DNA of 10,639 bases from contig JAQIBW010000236.1 in the NCBI GenBank assembly GCA_027858865.1, positions 1 to 10,639 of the forward strand, given 5' to 3'. Below the pieces are notes generated by a model. The model had not been told where the DNA came from and did not search any database. It worked only from the letters and a program-made list of their open reading frames with translations. A program made the position numbers and the translations under genes. The stretch comes from Sulfurimonas sp. (GTDB taxonomy: Bacteria; Campylobacterota; Campylobacteria; Campylobacterales; Sulfurimonadaceae). Positions 1 through 7,749 of the stretch are shown here, piece by piece; the stretch's first letter is position 1, and the number at the start of each line of letters is the position of its first letter.

Positions 1-2
1 AT

Positions 3-677
3 ATAATAAATATAAAGACTTGAAATTTTAAATATGCTAATATCAATAAAAATATTTTACATATTGACTCTTTATCCATAAAGAGTGGCGAGCATATATT
101 TTTAAGAGGTAAGAGTGGAAGTGGCAAAAGCACATTCTTAAACCTTTTAACTGGTGTAATAGAACCACAAAATGGAAGTATAGAAGTTTTAGGAGTTGAT
201 CTGACAACTCTTAGTGCTAGACAAAAAGATAGATTTCGTGGGGATAATTATGGAATTGTTTTTCAACAGTTTAATCTTCTTCCATATTTAAGTGTTGAAG
301 AAAACCTTTCCCTTATTTGTAAATTCTCAAAACAAAAATCACAAAATACTGAAAATCTTACAAAAGAGATAGATGCAATACTTGAAGCTGTAGAAATACC
401 AAAGGATATGAAGTACAAAAAAGCGATGCAACTTAGTGTGGGAGAGCAACAAAGAGTAGCTCTTGCTAGAGCATTACTAGGTAAACCCAAAATCATTATA
501 GCGGATGAGCCAACATCAGCTCTTGATAAAGAGACAAAAGATAAGTTTATGAAACTACTGTTTAAACAAGTTGAGGCTCAAAAATCTACACTCATTTTTG
601 TAAGTCACGATACAGAACTATCCTCATATTTTGAAAGTGTTTATGACTTTAGTGAGATAAATAGGAGTGTAAAATGA
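3..677 (+). CDS. ABC transporter ATP-binding subunit (LolD/MacB type), 5' end interrupted by an in-frame TGA
   Basis: ATPase that should power the FtsX-type permease encoded just downstream, on the inner face of the cytoplasmic membrane. All nucleotide-binding motifs are visible: Walker A GKSGSGKST (108-134), Q-loop FQQFNLLPYLSV (from 261), signature LSVGEQQR (432-455; the usual LSGGQ/E with Val for the first Gly), Walker B IIIADEPTSALD (around 492-527) and the H-loop VSHD (600-611). The frame is open from 24 to the TGA at 675-677, 217 codons, close to LolD-family length. Upstream of 24 the same frame reads IINIKT, then TGA (21-23), then NFKYANINKNILHI. This matches the usual N-terminal strand of such ATPases with a stop where Leu is expected. 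No ATG, GTG or TTG start precedes Walker A in this frame; the first ATG is at 408, which would lose Walker A. The natural start probably lies left of the window. The stop overlaps the permease start by 4 nt (ATGA). Family is certain; whether the gene is intact is not. Confidence 0.85.
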
Positions 678-1915
678 AGCATCTTATATATTTAACCTAC
701 AAAAGTATTCAAAATAGAAAGATTACCTTTGTCCTCTCTGTGATCTCCATAGCCATTAGTGTAGTTTTACTATTAGGTGTAGATAAAGCGATAAAGGTGA
801 GTAAAAATAATTTTATAAATACTATAAATGAAACTGATATCATAGTTGCCTCATCAAATGGTTCATTAGATATTTTACTAAATCTGATTTTTCATATATC
901 TGATCCACTTCAAAAGATGAATTATAGTTCATTTGAAGATTTGAAACAACTACAAAAAGTTAAATGGGCTGTTCCCTTATCTCTTGGTGATAGCTTTAAA
1001 GGTTTTGATGTTATCTCAACGAATGAAGATTATTTTAAATATTATAGATATGCATCAGGTAAACTTTTAGAGTTTGAAAAGTGTAAAAATTTAGATGGTT
1101 TCTTTGATGTTGTTCTAGGAAACTCAGTAGCAAAAGAACTTCGGATGAAAGTAGGGGATACTATACACCTTTCTCATGGCAAACATAAACATCATCATAC
1201 ACATGAAAATAGAGAGTTTAAAATAGTAGGTATCCTTGAAAAAAGTATGACGCCAAATGATGAGTCAGTATTTATGCAGTTAAAAGCTGATGAAGCCATA
1301 CATATTGAATGGCAAACTGGACACTTTGTCGATATGCATATTAGTAGTGAAAAGTTATCTAGAATGAATATAAAACCAAAATATATTGGTGGAGTTCTCC
1401 TTGGTTTAAACAATCGTTCGACAGTTTTAGAGATGCAAGATAAGATAAACAACTATAAAGATGAAAATTTAAAAGCAGTGATTCCAGCAAAAGCACTCTC
1501 AAAGTTATATAAACTTATGAAAAATTTACAAGATATTCTTATGATTATCTCAGGTGCCGTATTTATTGCAGCCATATTTACTATGCTGTCAAGCATGTTT
1601 TCAACCCTTAATGAAAGAAGAAGAGAAGTGGCAATATTTAGAAGTTTAGGTGCAAGTTCTTGGAATATATTTGCTCTTTTTGCCATAGAAAGTTTTTTAA
1701 TAATCATTAGCGGTATTTTAATAGGTGTGATTTTTTTAGATTTATCTCTGCTCTTTATCTCATTTTATGTTCCTATAGAAATCTATTTTGGTCTTGATTT
1801 ATATGAGCTTTTTATGCTTTTAACTATGCTTATATTAGGTTTATTAGCAAGTATGCTTCCTGCTGAAAAATCATATAAAAATAGTTTACAAGATGGTTTG
1901 ACTGTGAAGATATAA
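674..1915 (+). CDS. FtsX/MacB-type ABC transporter permease with histidine-rich periplasmic loop
   Basis: 413-aa inner-membrane permease of the LolC/E-MacB-FtsX superfamily, partner of the ATPase upstream. The layout is typical: one N-terminal membrane helix (about 15-37), a large periplasmic domain (about 40-285), then three C-terminal helices (about 287-308, 331-355, 377-395). The stretch TLNERRREVAIFRSLGAS (311-328) is the cytoplasmic coupling segment characteristic of the FtsX domain. The periplasmic domain carries seven His in 13 residues (H165, 168, 171, 173, 174, 175, 177; bases 1166-1204), suggesting metal binding. The start is set by AGGAG at 663-667 and a 4-nt overlap with the ATPase gene; the stop shares one base with the next start (TAATG at 1913-1917), so the three genes are probably translationally coupled. 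By family these proteins move lipoproteins, lipids or small molecules or transmit mechanical force rather than import ions. The substrate is unknown; a zinc-linked role is inferred from the His loop and the DUF3299 neighbour. Confidence 0.9.
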   Translation: MKHLIYLTYKSIQNRKITFVLSVISIAISVVLLLGVDKAIKVSKNNFINTINETDIIVASSNGSLDILLNLIFHISDPLQKMNYSSFEDLKQLQKVKWAVPLSLGDSFKGFDVISTNEDYFKYYRYASGKLLEFEKCKNLDGFFDVVLGNSVAKELRMKVGDTIHLSHGKHKHHHTHENREFKIVGILEKSMTPNDESVFMQLKADEAIHIEWQTGHFVDMHISSEKLSRMNIKPKYIGGVLLGLNNRSTVLEMQDKINNYKDENLKAVIPAKALSKLYKLMKNLQDILMIISGAVFIAAIFTMLSSMFSTLNERRREVAIFRSLGASSWNIFALFAIESFLIIISGILIGVIFLDLSLLFISFYVPIEIYFGLDLYELFMLLTMLILGLLASMLPAEKSYKNSLQDGLTVKI

Positions 1916-2448
1916 TGAAAAACTTTTTTATATATATTTTAATTTTACCTTTGTTTGTTGCTTGTTCAAACTTGCCTGATTATGAAGTTAGTGACTGGAA
2001 CCTTTTAATAGATTCAAATTTTAACCAAAAAGAGATTGTAGATTTTTATACTAAAAAGGTGTCAAAAGTACCGGAGGCTTCCAAAGAAGAGATAGCACTT
2101 TATGCACAGATGCAAAAAGCACTAAAACAAGCTGGTAACAACAAACTTATGGACGAAAAAAGTATAATGTTAGAAGGCTATTTAGTCCCTGTTGATACAG
2201 ATGGCGAGAGAATAATTATGTTTTTATTTTTTCCTTCTCAAGCGGCTTGTTTACATGTTCCAGCATCTCCTGCAAATCAGACTATATTTGTTCAAACAAA
2301 AAAAGATGAAGGTGTATTACTCGAAGATGCATATGAGCAGATAAGAGTTTATGGAGTCTTAAAACTCAAAGAGAAAAAAGTAGCTACTGGTACAGCTTCA
2401 TATATTGTAAACGATGCAATAACTAGGGTTGTTCCGTTGTTAAATTAA
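1915..2448 (+). CDS. DUF3299 lipoprotein
   Basis: 177-aa predicted lipoprotein. The N-terminus is a short signal peptide with a lipobox ending FVAC, so Cys17 would be lipidated; Ser at +2 favours the outer membrane under the E. coli sorting rule. Residues about 83-172 match DUF3299: MLEGYLVPVD (85-94), then a hydrophobic strand MFLFFP, then a conserved Cys-x-His (C112, H114) followed by VPASPANQ, and a closing OB-like beta region (YGVLKL, residues 146-151). The C-x-H pair could bind metal. The start overlaps the permease stop by one base. In Pseudomonas aeruginosa (PA4063-PA4066, from memory) a DUF3299 protein is also encoded with an ABC ATPase and an FtsX-type permease in a zinc-responsive cluster, which supports one functional unit here. 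The biochemical function of DUF3299 is not known to me. Confidence 0.82.
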   Translation: MKNFFIYILILPLFVACSNLPDYEVSDWNLLIDSNFNQKEIVDFYTKKVSKVPEASKEEIALYAQMQKALKQAGNNKLMDEKSIMLEGYLVPVDTDGERIIMFLFFPSQAACLHVPASPANQTIFVQTKKDEGVLLEDAYEQIRVYGVLKLKEKKVATGTASYIVNDAITRVVPLLN

Positions 2449-2454
2449 AAGTTG

Positions 2455-2460
2455 TATAAT
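2455..2460 (+). promoter_or_regulatory. Candidate -10 element for the sulfatase-fold transferase gene
   Basis: A perfect TATAAT lies in the 46-nt gap between the DUF3299 gene and the next gene, 34 nt before the ATG at 2495. No good -35 hexamer is seen, but Campylobacterota sigma-70 promoters commonly lack a conserved -35. This suggests the downstream gene can be transcribed independently of the ABC cluster. Confidence 0.4.
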
Positions 2461-2494
2461 CACTACGACATTACTCCAAGGCAGTCCCATCAAT

Positions 2495-4513
2495 ATGAAC
2501 TTATTTTCTAACCTTCCCAAACTTTTAAGATTTTTACTAATTTTTATCCCATCTTTAACATTGCTATATATTGTTATGCGAGTTGCTTTTTATATAACTT
2601 TTAGTGATCCTACATCACCTTTAATCATGAGTGATCTTATCAAGTCCATGTGGCTTGGACTTAGGTTTGACCTTAGAATGGTTGTGCTTATGGTATTGCC
2701 ACTATCTGTTCTTGGTGGTATAAAGTGGATTAGCCCCTTTAAATATGCGTTTGCTCGTAACTTTTGGTTAGTTTACCTTAGTGCAGTTTTTGCTTTTTAC
2801 TTTATGTTTTATGTGGTAGATTTTGGTCACTATGCCTATCTAAACACAAGACTTGATTTTACAGCAATGAGATTTCTAGAAAATGCTGAAATATCAGCAG
2901 AAATGGTGTGGGAGAGTTATCCTGTTGTCTGGATATCTATTGGAATAGCCCTGGCTAACATCCTTTTTGTATACCTTACACATAAACTTTTAGTATTTAT
3001 ATCAAAGCAAGAAGAAGCAAATATAACTATAAAAAAAGGTATTGTACTTGGATTTGCAGCATTTCTTATTCTTCTAGTTGCAGGCTATAGCAAGTTTTCT
3101 CAGTATCCTCTTCGCTGGAGTGACGCCGCCTTTTCAAAACACCCATTTGCTACACAGCTTACATATAATCCAGTACATTATTTTTTTGATACTTGGAAAA
3201 ATGGAAGAGTAGCATATGATAAAAAAGAAGTTTTAAAGTACTATCCTACAATTGCTGAGTATATAGGAGTGAAAGATAAAAATGAAAAAACTTTAAACTA
3301 TAAAAGAAAAGTAACTCCTAAGCATCCAATAGGAAAGCATCCAAATGTTGTTATAGTTATTTTAGAGTCTTTTGCATCTTATAAGTCAAGTTTGTCAGGT
3401 AATCCATTGGATCCATCTCCTTATATGGATGATTTGGCTAAAAATGGGTATTTGTTTAAAAACTTTTTCACTCCATCAACAGGAACAGCACGCTCTATCT
3501 ACACTACTGTTACAGGTCTTCCAGATGTAGAGCTAAAAGGAACTTCCAGTCGTAATCCTCTTATTGTAAATCAGCATAGTATAGGACAGAATTTTAAAGG
3601 CTATGACAAGTCTTACTTTATCGGTGGTTCTGCTTCATGGGGAAATATTCGCGGTATGTTAAATCAATCTATGGATGGCTTAAAACTATATGAGGAAGGT
3701 GATTATTCGTCTCCTCGTAATGATGTTTGGGGGATATCAGATATTGATCTATTTCGTGAAGCACATAAAGGTCTTTTAACTATGAAAGAACCTTTTATAT
3801 CAGTAATCCAGACTTCAGGAAATCATAGACCATATACTATTCCAAATGACAGTTATGGTTATGAGCCAAGAACTGATATAAATGATGAAGAGATAAAGAA
3901 GTATGGATTTGATTCTCTTGAAGAGTACAACTCTTTTAGATTTATGGATTATTCAGTTGGACATTTCATGGAGTTAGCTCGTAAAAGTGAGTACTATAAA
4001 AATACTATCTTTATATTTTGGGGAGATCATGGTATATCTGGTAGAACGGGTAAACATACTTTTGCAGGTGAAAGTACTAGTAAGTTAAGATTAGGATCGC
4101 ACAGAGTACCATTTGTTATTTACTCACCACTTATTAAAGAGCCTAAGATTTTTGATAAAGTTCTAAGTGAAGTTGATGCCTTGCCAACTATAGCATCTAT
4201 GGCAAATATCTCATATACAGCTACGACATTGGGCCGAGATGCATTTGATGAGACTTTTGATGATAGAAGATATGCTTTTACTATATATCATCAACCAAAT
4301 CCTACAATAGGTCTTATTGGAGAGAAGTATTATTTCAGAACAAAAGCTGATGGCTCAGATGCAGCACTTTTTGATATATATAGCGATACACCGTTAAAAG
4401 ATCATTCATCCCAAAATAAAGAGTTAACTAAAAAGATGAGAGAGCTTACATACGGGATTTATGAGACTGCTAAGTATATTCCATACTTTAACAAGAGAGA
4501 AAACGCTAAGTAG
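2495..4513 (+). CDS. LTA synthase family membrane sulfatase-fold transferase (phosphoglycerol/phosphoethanolamine transferase-like)
   Basis: 672-aa inner-membrane enzyme with five predicted N-terminal helices (about 10-34, 57-75, 90-110, 143-165, 180-198) and a periplasmic alkaline-phosphatase-fold domain from about residue 282 to 600. Catalytic features follow the family order: NVVIVILESF with metal ligand E291; STGTARS with probable nucleophile T331; SGNHRPY with H444; FWGDHG with metal ligands D511 and H512; GSHRVPF with H536. By family it would cleave a phospholipid head group, taking phosphoglycerol or phosphoethanolamine onto the Thr and passing it to an acceptor. A Gram-negative cell has no lipoteichoic acid, so likely acceptors are periplasmic glucan, LPS or another envelope glycan; the sequence does not say which. 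A weak AAGG (2478-2481) is the only Shine-Dalgarno candidate, 13 nt before the ATG. Its stop abuts the stop of the convergent truA with no gap. Confidence 0.85.
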   Translation: MNLFSNLPKLLRFLLIFIPSLTLLYIVMRVAFYITFSDPTSPLIMSDLIKSMWLGLRFDLRMVVLMVLPLSVLGGIKWISPFKYAFARNFWLVYLSAVFAFYFMFYVVDFGHYAYLNTRLDFTAMRFLENAEISAEMVWESYPVVWISIGIALANILFVYLTHKLLVFISKQEEANITIKKGIVLGFAAFLILLVAGYSKFSQYPLRWSDAAFSKHPFATQLTYNPVHYFFDTWKNGRVAYDKKEVLKYYPTIAEYIGVKDKNEKTLNYKRKVTPKHPIGKHPNVVIVILESFASYKSSLSGNPLDPSPYMDDLAKNGYLFKNFFTPSTGTARSIYTTVTGLPDVELKGTSSRNPLIVNQHSIGQNFKGYDKSYFIGGSASWGNIRGMLNQSMDGLKLYEEGDYSSPRNDVWGISDIDLFREAHKGLLTMKEPFISVIQTSGNHRPYTIPNDSYGYEPRTDINDEEIKKYGFDSLEEYNSFRFMDYSVGHFMELARKSEYYKNTIFIFWGDHGISGRTGKHTFAGESTSKLRLGSHRVPFVIYSPLIKEPKIFDKVLSEVDALPTIASMANISYTATTLGRDAFDETFDDRRYAFTIYHQPNPTIGLIGEKYYFRTKADGSDAALFDIYSDTPLKDHSSQNKELTKKMRELTYGIYETAKYIPYFNKRENAK

Positions 4514-5224
4514 CTAGTACTTAATACGGGCTAGATATAGTCCGTTACTTGGTGCGGGTTTTACTTTATAACTCTTCTTACACTCTAGCTGCTCTTGTAA
4601 CTCTTTTGCATCTAGCTTTAATAGTGCTCCGACCATTAGACGAATTTGACTTCTTAAAAAACCGTTTGCTTCAAAATGCAACACAAGGTAGTCTTTGTGT
4701 CTATATGCAAAAGCTTTATAAACTTCTCTAACACTACTTTTTGTATCACTTCCTGTTTTCATGAAGTTTGCAAAATCATGTTCACCAATATATAGCTTGA
4801 TGTTCTTCTGGGTTTTGTCAAAATCTACAGAGTTTAAAAATGTCACAAAACTATCTTCAAAAGGATTACTTGTGGAGTCTTTTATAATGTAGCGATAGAC
4901 TCTTTTCTTAGCACTATATCTTGCATGAAACTCTGCATCTACTTCTTTAACATCTTTTACACGTATACTAGGTGGTAGCATCTCATTTAAGACTCTTTTT
5001 AGTTTGGATAGATTATTCCAAAACGGAGGTAAATCAATGTGACAAACTTGACCTGTTGCATGAACACCTTTGTCAGTTCTTCCAGATGCTACTATTTTAG
5101 AGTCTATTTTCAGTTTAGACAGTACTTTTTTAAGATTTCCTAAAATAGTATTTGGTGAACTTTTCTGTGCTTGTGATCCAAGAAAGTTGGTACCATTGTA
5201 GGCAATCGTTAAAGCACAACGCAT
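4514..5224 (-). CDS. truA: tRNA pseudouridine(38-40) synthase TruA
   Basis: Cytoplasmic enzyme that isomerises uridines 38-40 in the anticodon stem-loop of tRNAs. The chosen ATG at 5224 gives 236 aa beginning MRCALTIAYNGTNFLGSQ, which is where TruA proteins normally begin. An in-frame ATG at 5287 would add 21 non-conserved residues and overlap the permease gene by 55 nt, so it is rejected. Motifs (numbered from 5224): GRTDKGVHATGQV with catalytic D51; FHARYSAKKRVYRYII around 99-114; HDFANFMKTGS around 149-159; GFLRSQIRLMVGALL around 188-202; and the C-terminal APSNGLYLARI. Last gene of the five-gene minus-strand operon; an 8-nt gap separates it from the permease stop, with AAGG 14 nt upstream inside that gene's end. 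Length and motifs look complete. Confidence 0.93.
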   Translation of the reverse strand: MRCALTIAYNGTNFLGSQAQKSSPNTILGNLKKVLSKLKIDSKIVASGRTDKGVHATGQVCHIDLPPFWNNLSKLKRVLNEMLPPSIRVKDVKEVDAEFHARYSAKKRVYRYIIKDSTSNPFEDSFVTFLNSVDFDKTQKNIKLYIGEHDFANFMKTGSDTKSSVREVYKAFAYRHKDYLVLHFEANGFLRSQIRLMVGALLKLDAKELQEQLECKKSYKVKPAPSNGLYLARIKY

Positions 5225-5232
5225 TAGCTTGC

Positions 5233-6252
5233 TTAGAACCTTGCTACAATTGTTTTTTTGTATAGAGTATATGTTGCTACTAGCCAAAGAATAGCAACAG
5301 TTGGAATAGTATAGTAAACTAGAACTTTTTGAAGTCCTAAAGTAGAGCCATAATATAGTAAAACACCTAAGAATAGATATAGATATATTCTTCCCTTTTG
5401 ATGTCTAACGTGTACAACACCAATACTTGCAACTAAAAATAGACTAAGTAGTGGAAAAAGGCTCAATAGAGTATCTGTAATCAACATGTGAATCTTGCTT
5501 TCTTTTCTATCATTGGATAGCCAATATTCTAGCGGTGATTTGTAAGTTGCTAAATCAGTTTTCATAGTATCATTTATATACATTGTCTCAAAGTCTATCT
5601 GTGAGAACTCTTCTTTTGAGTAACTGTAACCTTCACCATCTATAAGCTTTAGTCTAAGTATCCCAGCATCGTTAATAATCTCAGCTCTTTTTGCACTGAT
5701 AATAATTTCTTCTTTTTTATTTTTATTAAATAAAATTACATCAGAGTAAGTGTCATTTTCGTTATCTGTACCTAGGTATAGGAGCCAACTTCCAAAACTA
5801 TGTCCAAACTCAGATGCACTGAGGTTAAATTTTGCTTCACTCTTTTTATAAGAGACAAAGTTGCTCGAAAGTGTTGTGGCATGAGGAAAAAGAACCAAAA
5901 AGTTAAAAATAAGCAAAAGTGTTAGAAGCAGTGCAGGCTTGAAGAGTGTTTTTATGATGAACTTTGGATGAATACCAAGAGCAAAAAGAACTACCATCTC
6001 ATTGTCAGTAGAAAGTTTAAACAGTGATAGTGTAGCTGATATAAAAAAAGTAATAGGCAGTGTATAAAATAGAATTTCCGGAAGTACAAATAGGTAAAGC
6101 TTCGTCATATCCCAGATGCTAAGTTGTATAATAGCTGTATAAGTTGCGAGTTTAATCATAAAAATAACAGATGCAATGGCAAATAGAGGCATAAACATAG
6201 ATAAAAATATCATGTATAAGTTGCTGATTATATATTTTCTAAGTCTGTCCAT
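5233..6252 (-). CDS. LptF/LptG family (YjgP/YjgQ) LPS export permease
   Basis: 339-aa inner-membrane protein with the LptF/G plan: three N-terminal helices (about 14-34, 53-78, 104-122), a periplasmic beta-jellyroll-like domain (about 125-255) and three C-terminal helices (about 260-280, 289-308, 312-331). The segment LSTDNEMVVLFALGIHPKFI (80-99) is the cytoplasmic coupling region that contacts the LptB ATPase in this family. By family it extracts LPS from the inner membrane and passes it to the periplasmic bridge, working as half of a heterodimer; the partner permease and LptB are not in this window. LptF and LptG cannot be told apart from sequence alone, so no symbol is given. The ATG lies 2 nt after the prepilin peptidase stop, so the genes are cotranscribed. 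No truncation seen. Confidence 0.87.
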   Translation of the reverse strand: MDRLRKYIISNLYMIFLSMFMPLFAIASVIFMIKLATYTAIIQLSIWDMTKLYLFVLPEILFYTLPITFFISATLSLFKLSTDNEMVVLFALGIHPKFIIKTLFKPALLLTLLLIFNFLVLFPHATTLSSNFVSYKKSEAKFNLSASEFGHSFGSWLLYLGTDNENDTYSDVILFNKNKKEEIIISAKRAEIINDAGILRLKLIDGEGYSYSKEEFSQIDFETMYINDTMKTDLATYKSPLEYWLSNDRKESKIHMLITDTLLSLFPLLSLFLVASIGVVHVRHQKGRIYLYLFLGVLLYYGSTLGLQKVLVYYTIPTVAILWLVATYTLYKKTIVARF

Positions 6253-6254
6253 GA

Positions 6255-7070
6255 TTAATAATTTGCCTCAATATATGCCAAAATAGGGGAGTCATAAATA
6301 TATACCATAAATGTAGCAAGTGCTAAAAATGGTACAAAAGGGACTCTTTGCTGCTCGTGCGATTTGTTTAGAAGTAAAAGCATAACAGGAAGAGCCAAAA
6401 TAGCAGATAAAAAGATAGCAACAAGCGTGAGTTTTAAACCAAGTAGTGCACCCATAGTAGCAGCGACCATGATATCTCCCTCTCCCATAGCTTCTATAAA
6501 TGGTGTTCTGTCATAGTGTTTATTCCAAGCGGTTTTTGTTTTTAGCCCAGCTCTATAAATTGATGAAGTAAGATAGTAAGATAGCGCAAATCTAAGCAGT
6601 GTAAATCCACCAGCAAATAGTAGAGCATTTTGAAAATTTGTAAAAACTCCACTTAAATTCCATGCTCCAAATATTGCAAAAAACATAGCTAAAAGATTTA
6701 GAGAGTCTGGAACCATTTTGTACCTAAAGTCTATAACAGAGAGAGCTAATAGCATTAAAAAACTAAGTCCTATGGAAAGAGTAGGAAGAGCTAGAGTATA
6801 TTTGACTGCAAGTGTTAAAAAGATTAGACCGGAAATTATCTCAATAATTGGGTATTGAGAAGAGATACTTGTTTTACAAAATGAACATTTACCTCTTAGA
6901 AAAATCCAAGACAGTATTGGAATATTATGCCAAGGTTTTAGAGCAGTATCGCAAGAGGTACAGTGTGAAGAGACAAATACAACGCTTTCATCTTTTGGTA
7001 TTCGTAAAATTACAACATTTAGAAATGAGCCTATAACAGCTCCTAAGATAAAAGCAATTAGCATCTCCAC
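6255..7070 (-). CDS. Prepilin peptidase / N-methyltransferase (A24 family, PilD-like)
   Basis: 271-aa polytopic inner-membrane aspartic protease that removes the leader peptide from type IV prepilins or pseudopilins and usually methylates the new N-terminus. Visible features: GSFLNVVILRIP (14-25), two CxxC zinc pairs (C37/C40 and C62/C65) of the methylase half, D114 in IDFRYKMVPD and D199 in GEGDI as the catalytic aspartates, and PFVPFLA (244-250) near the end. The start is GTG at 7070-7068: GGAGGG lies 8 nt upstream, whereas the ATG two codons later would be 14 nt away. The GTG shares one base with the uppS stop (TAGTG). No pilin genes are in the window, so its substrates lie elsewhere. From memory the Campylobacter equivalent (Cj0825) is tied to natural transformation, so a DNA-uptake pseudopilus is one plausible client. 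Confidence 0.92.
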   Translation of the reverse strand: MEMLIAFILGAVIGSFLNVVILRIPKDESVVFVSSHCTSCDTALKPWHNIPILSWIFLRGKCSFCKTSISSQYPIIEIISGLIFLTLAVKYTLALPTLSIGLSFLMLLALSVIDFRYKMVPDSLNLLAMFFAIFGAWNLSGVFTNFQNALLFAGGFTLLRFALSYYLTSSIYRAGLKTKTAWNKHYDRTPFIEAMGEGDIMVAATMGALLGLKLTLVAIFLSAILALPVMLLLLNKSHEQQRVPFVPFLALATFMVYIYDSPILAYIEANY

Positions 7071-7747
7071 TATTTTAACCCTCCAAAACGGCGCTCAATT
7101 TTTGTAAAGTTTTTGATGATATTTTCTAGTTCTGTAGTTGTAAAGTCAGGCCAAAGCGTATCTGTAAAGAAAAGCTCAGCATAAGCTGACTGCCAAAGTA
7201 AAAAGTTTGATAGTCTATGATCTCCACCTGTACGTATGAGCATATCTACGCTGTGCTTACAATCAAGTGCATTTCCTAGCATCTCTTGAGTTATATCATC
7301 TTCATAGTTTTTTATCTTATTTATTGCACGAAGCATCTCATCTTGTGAGCCGTAGTTTAGTGCTAAAGATTGAACCAATCCATCACAGTGAGCAGTTTTG
7401 TCTTTTACATCTTTAATAGTTTTTTGAAGTGACTTTGAAAATGCTCTTATATCACCAATAGGTTCAAAACGAACATTATTGCTAAGGTAAACTGGAAGTT
7501 CATTTTTAAGATATTTTTCAAGAAGTCTCATTAAAAATTCAACCTCCAAGCGAGGTCTTTTCCAGTTTTCAGTTGAAAAAGCATATAGGGTCAGACGTTC
7601 AATATCTTTGTCGTTCGAGCAGAATGTAGTTATATCTTTCACCACTTTAGCTCCAGCCTCATGACCTTTAACTCTTTTTTTACCACTAAGTTCAGCCCAG
7701 CGACCATTTCCGTCCATGATAATAGCAATGTGTTTAGCTCTGTTCAT
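7070..7747 (-). CDS. uppS: Undecaprenyl diphosphate synthase (cis-prenyltransferase)
   Basis: 225-aa cytoplasmic or membrane-associated enzyme that adds isopentenyl units to farnesyl diphosphate in cis to make the C55 carrier lipid for peptidoglycan, O-antigen and other envelope glycans. Family motifs in order: IIMDGNGRWA with catalytic D12; KGHEAGAK (27-34); LTLYAFSTENWKRP (52-65); SLALNYGSQDE (127-137); DMLIRTGGDHRLSNFLLWQ (168-186) with diphosphate-binding R172, R178 and S180; AELFFTDTLWPDF (190-202); and the C-terminal RRFGGLK. The only small deviation is Asp for Glu in the TGG(E)HR motif. Length is slightly below the E. coli protein, normal for this phylum. The ATG lies 2 nt after the coaBC stop; no strong Shine-Dalgarno is seen, so translation may be coupled. 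Confidence 0.95.
   Translation of the reverse strand: MNRAKHIAIIMDGNGRWAELSGKKRVKGHEAGAKVVKDITTFCSNDKDIERLTLYAFSTENWKRPRLEVEFLMRLLEKYLKNELPVYLSNNVRFEPIGDIRAFSKSLQKTIKDVKDKTAHCDGLVQSLALNYGSQDEMLRAINKIKNYEDDITQEMLGNALDCKHSVDMLIRTGGDHRLSNFLLWQSAYAELFFTDTLWPDFTTTELENIIKNFTKIERRFGGLK
7079..7084 (-). promoter_or_regulatory. Shine-Dalgarno site deciding the GTG start of the prepilin peptidase
   Basis: GGAGGG on the minus strand, inside the last codons of uppS, followed by an 8-nt spacer and GTG at 7070. It is the strongest ribosome-binding site in the operon and supports GTG over the nearby ATG at 7064. Confidence 0.6.
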
Positions 7748-7749
7748 AG

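Noticed and set aside
21..23. TGA read as an amino acid (selenocysteine or recoded genetic code)
   Set aside because: The position is a structural Leu in relatives, not a redox site, and TGA terminates this same gene at 675-677.
4549..4731. Small plus-strand open frame inside truA
   Set aside because: It lies wholly antisense to conserved TruA residues and has no ribosome-binding site.
5225..5287. Longer TruA start at 5287
   Set aside because: It adds 21 residues unlike TruA and overlaps the permease gene by 55 nt; the ATG at 5224 starts the protein at the usual family position.
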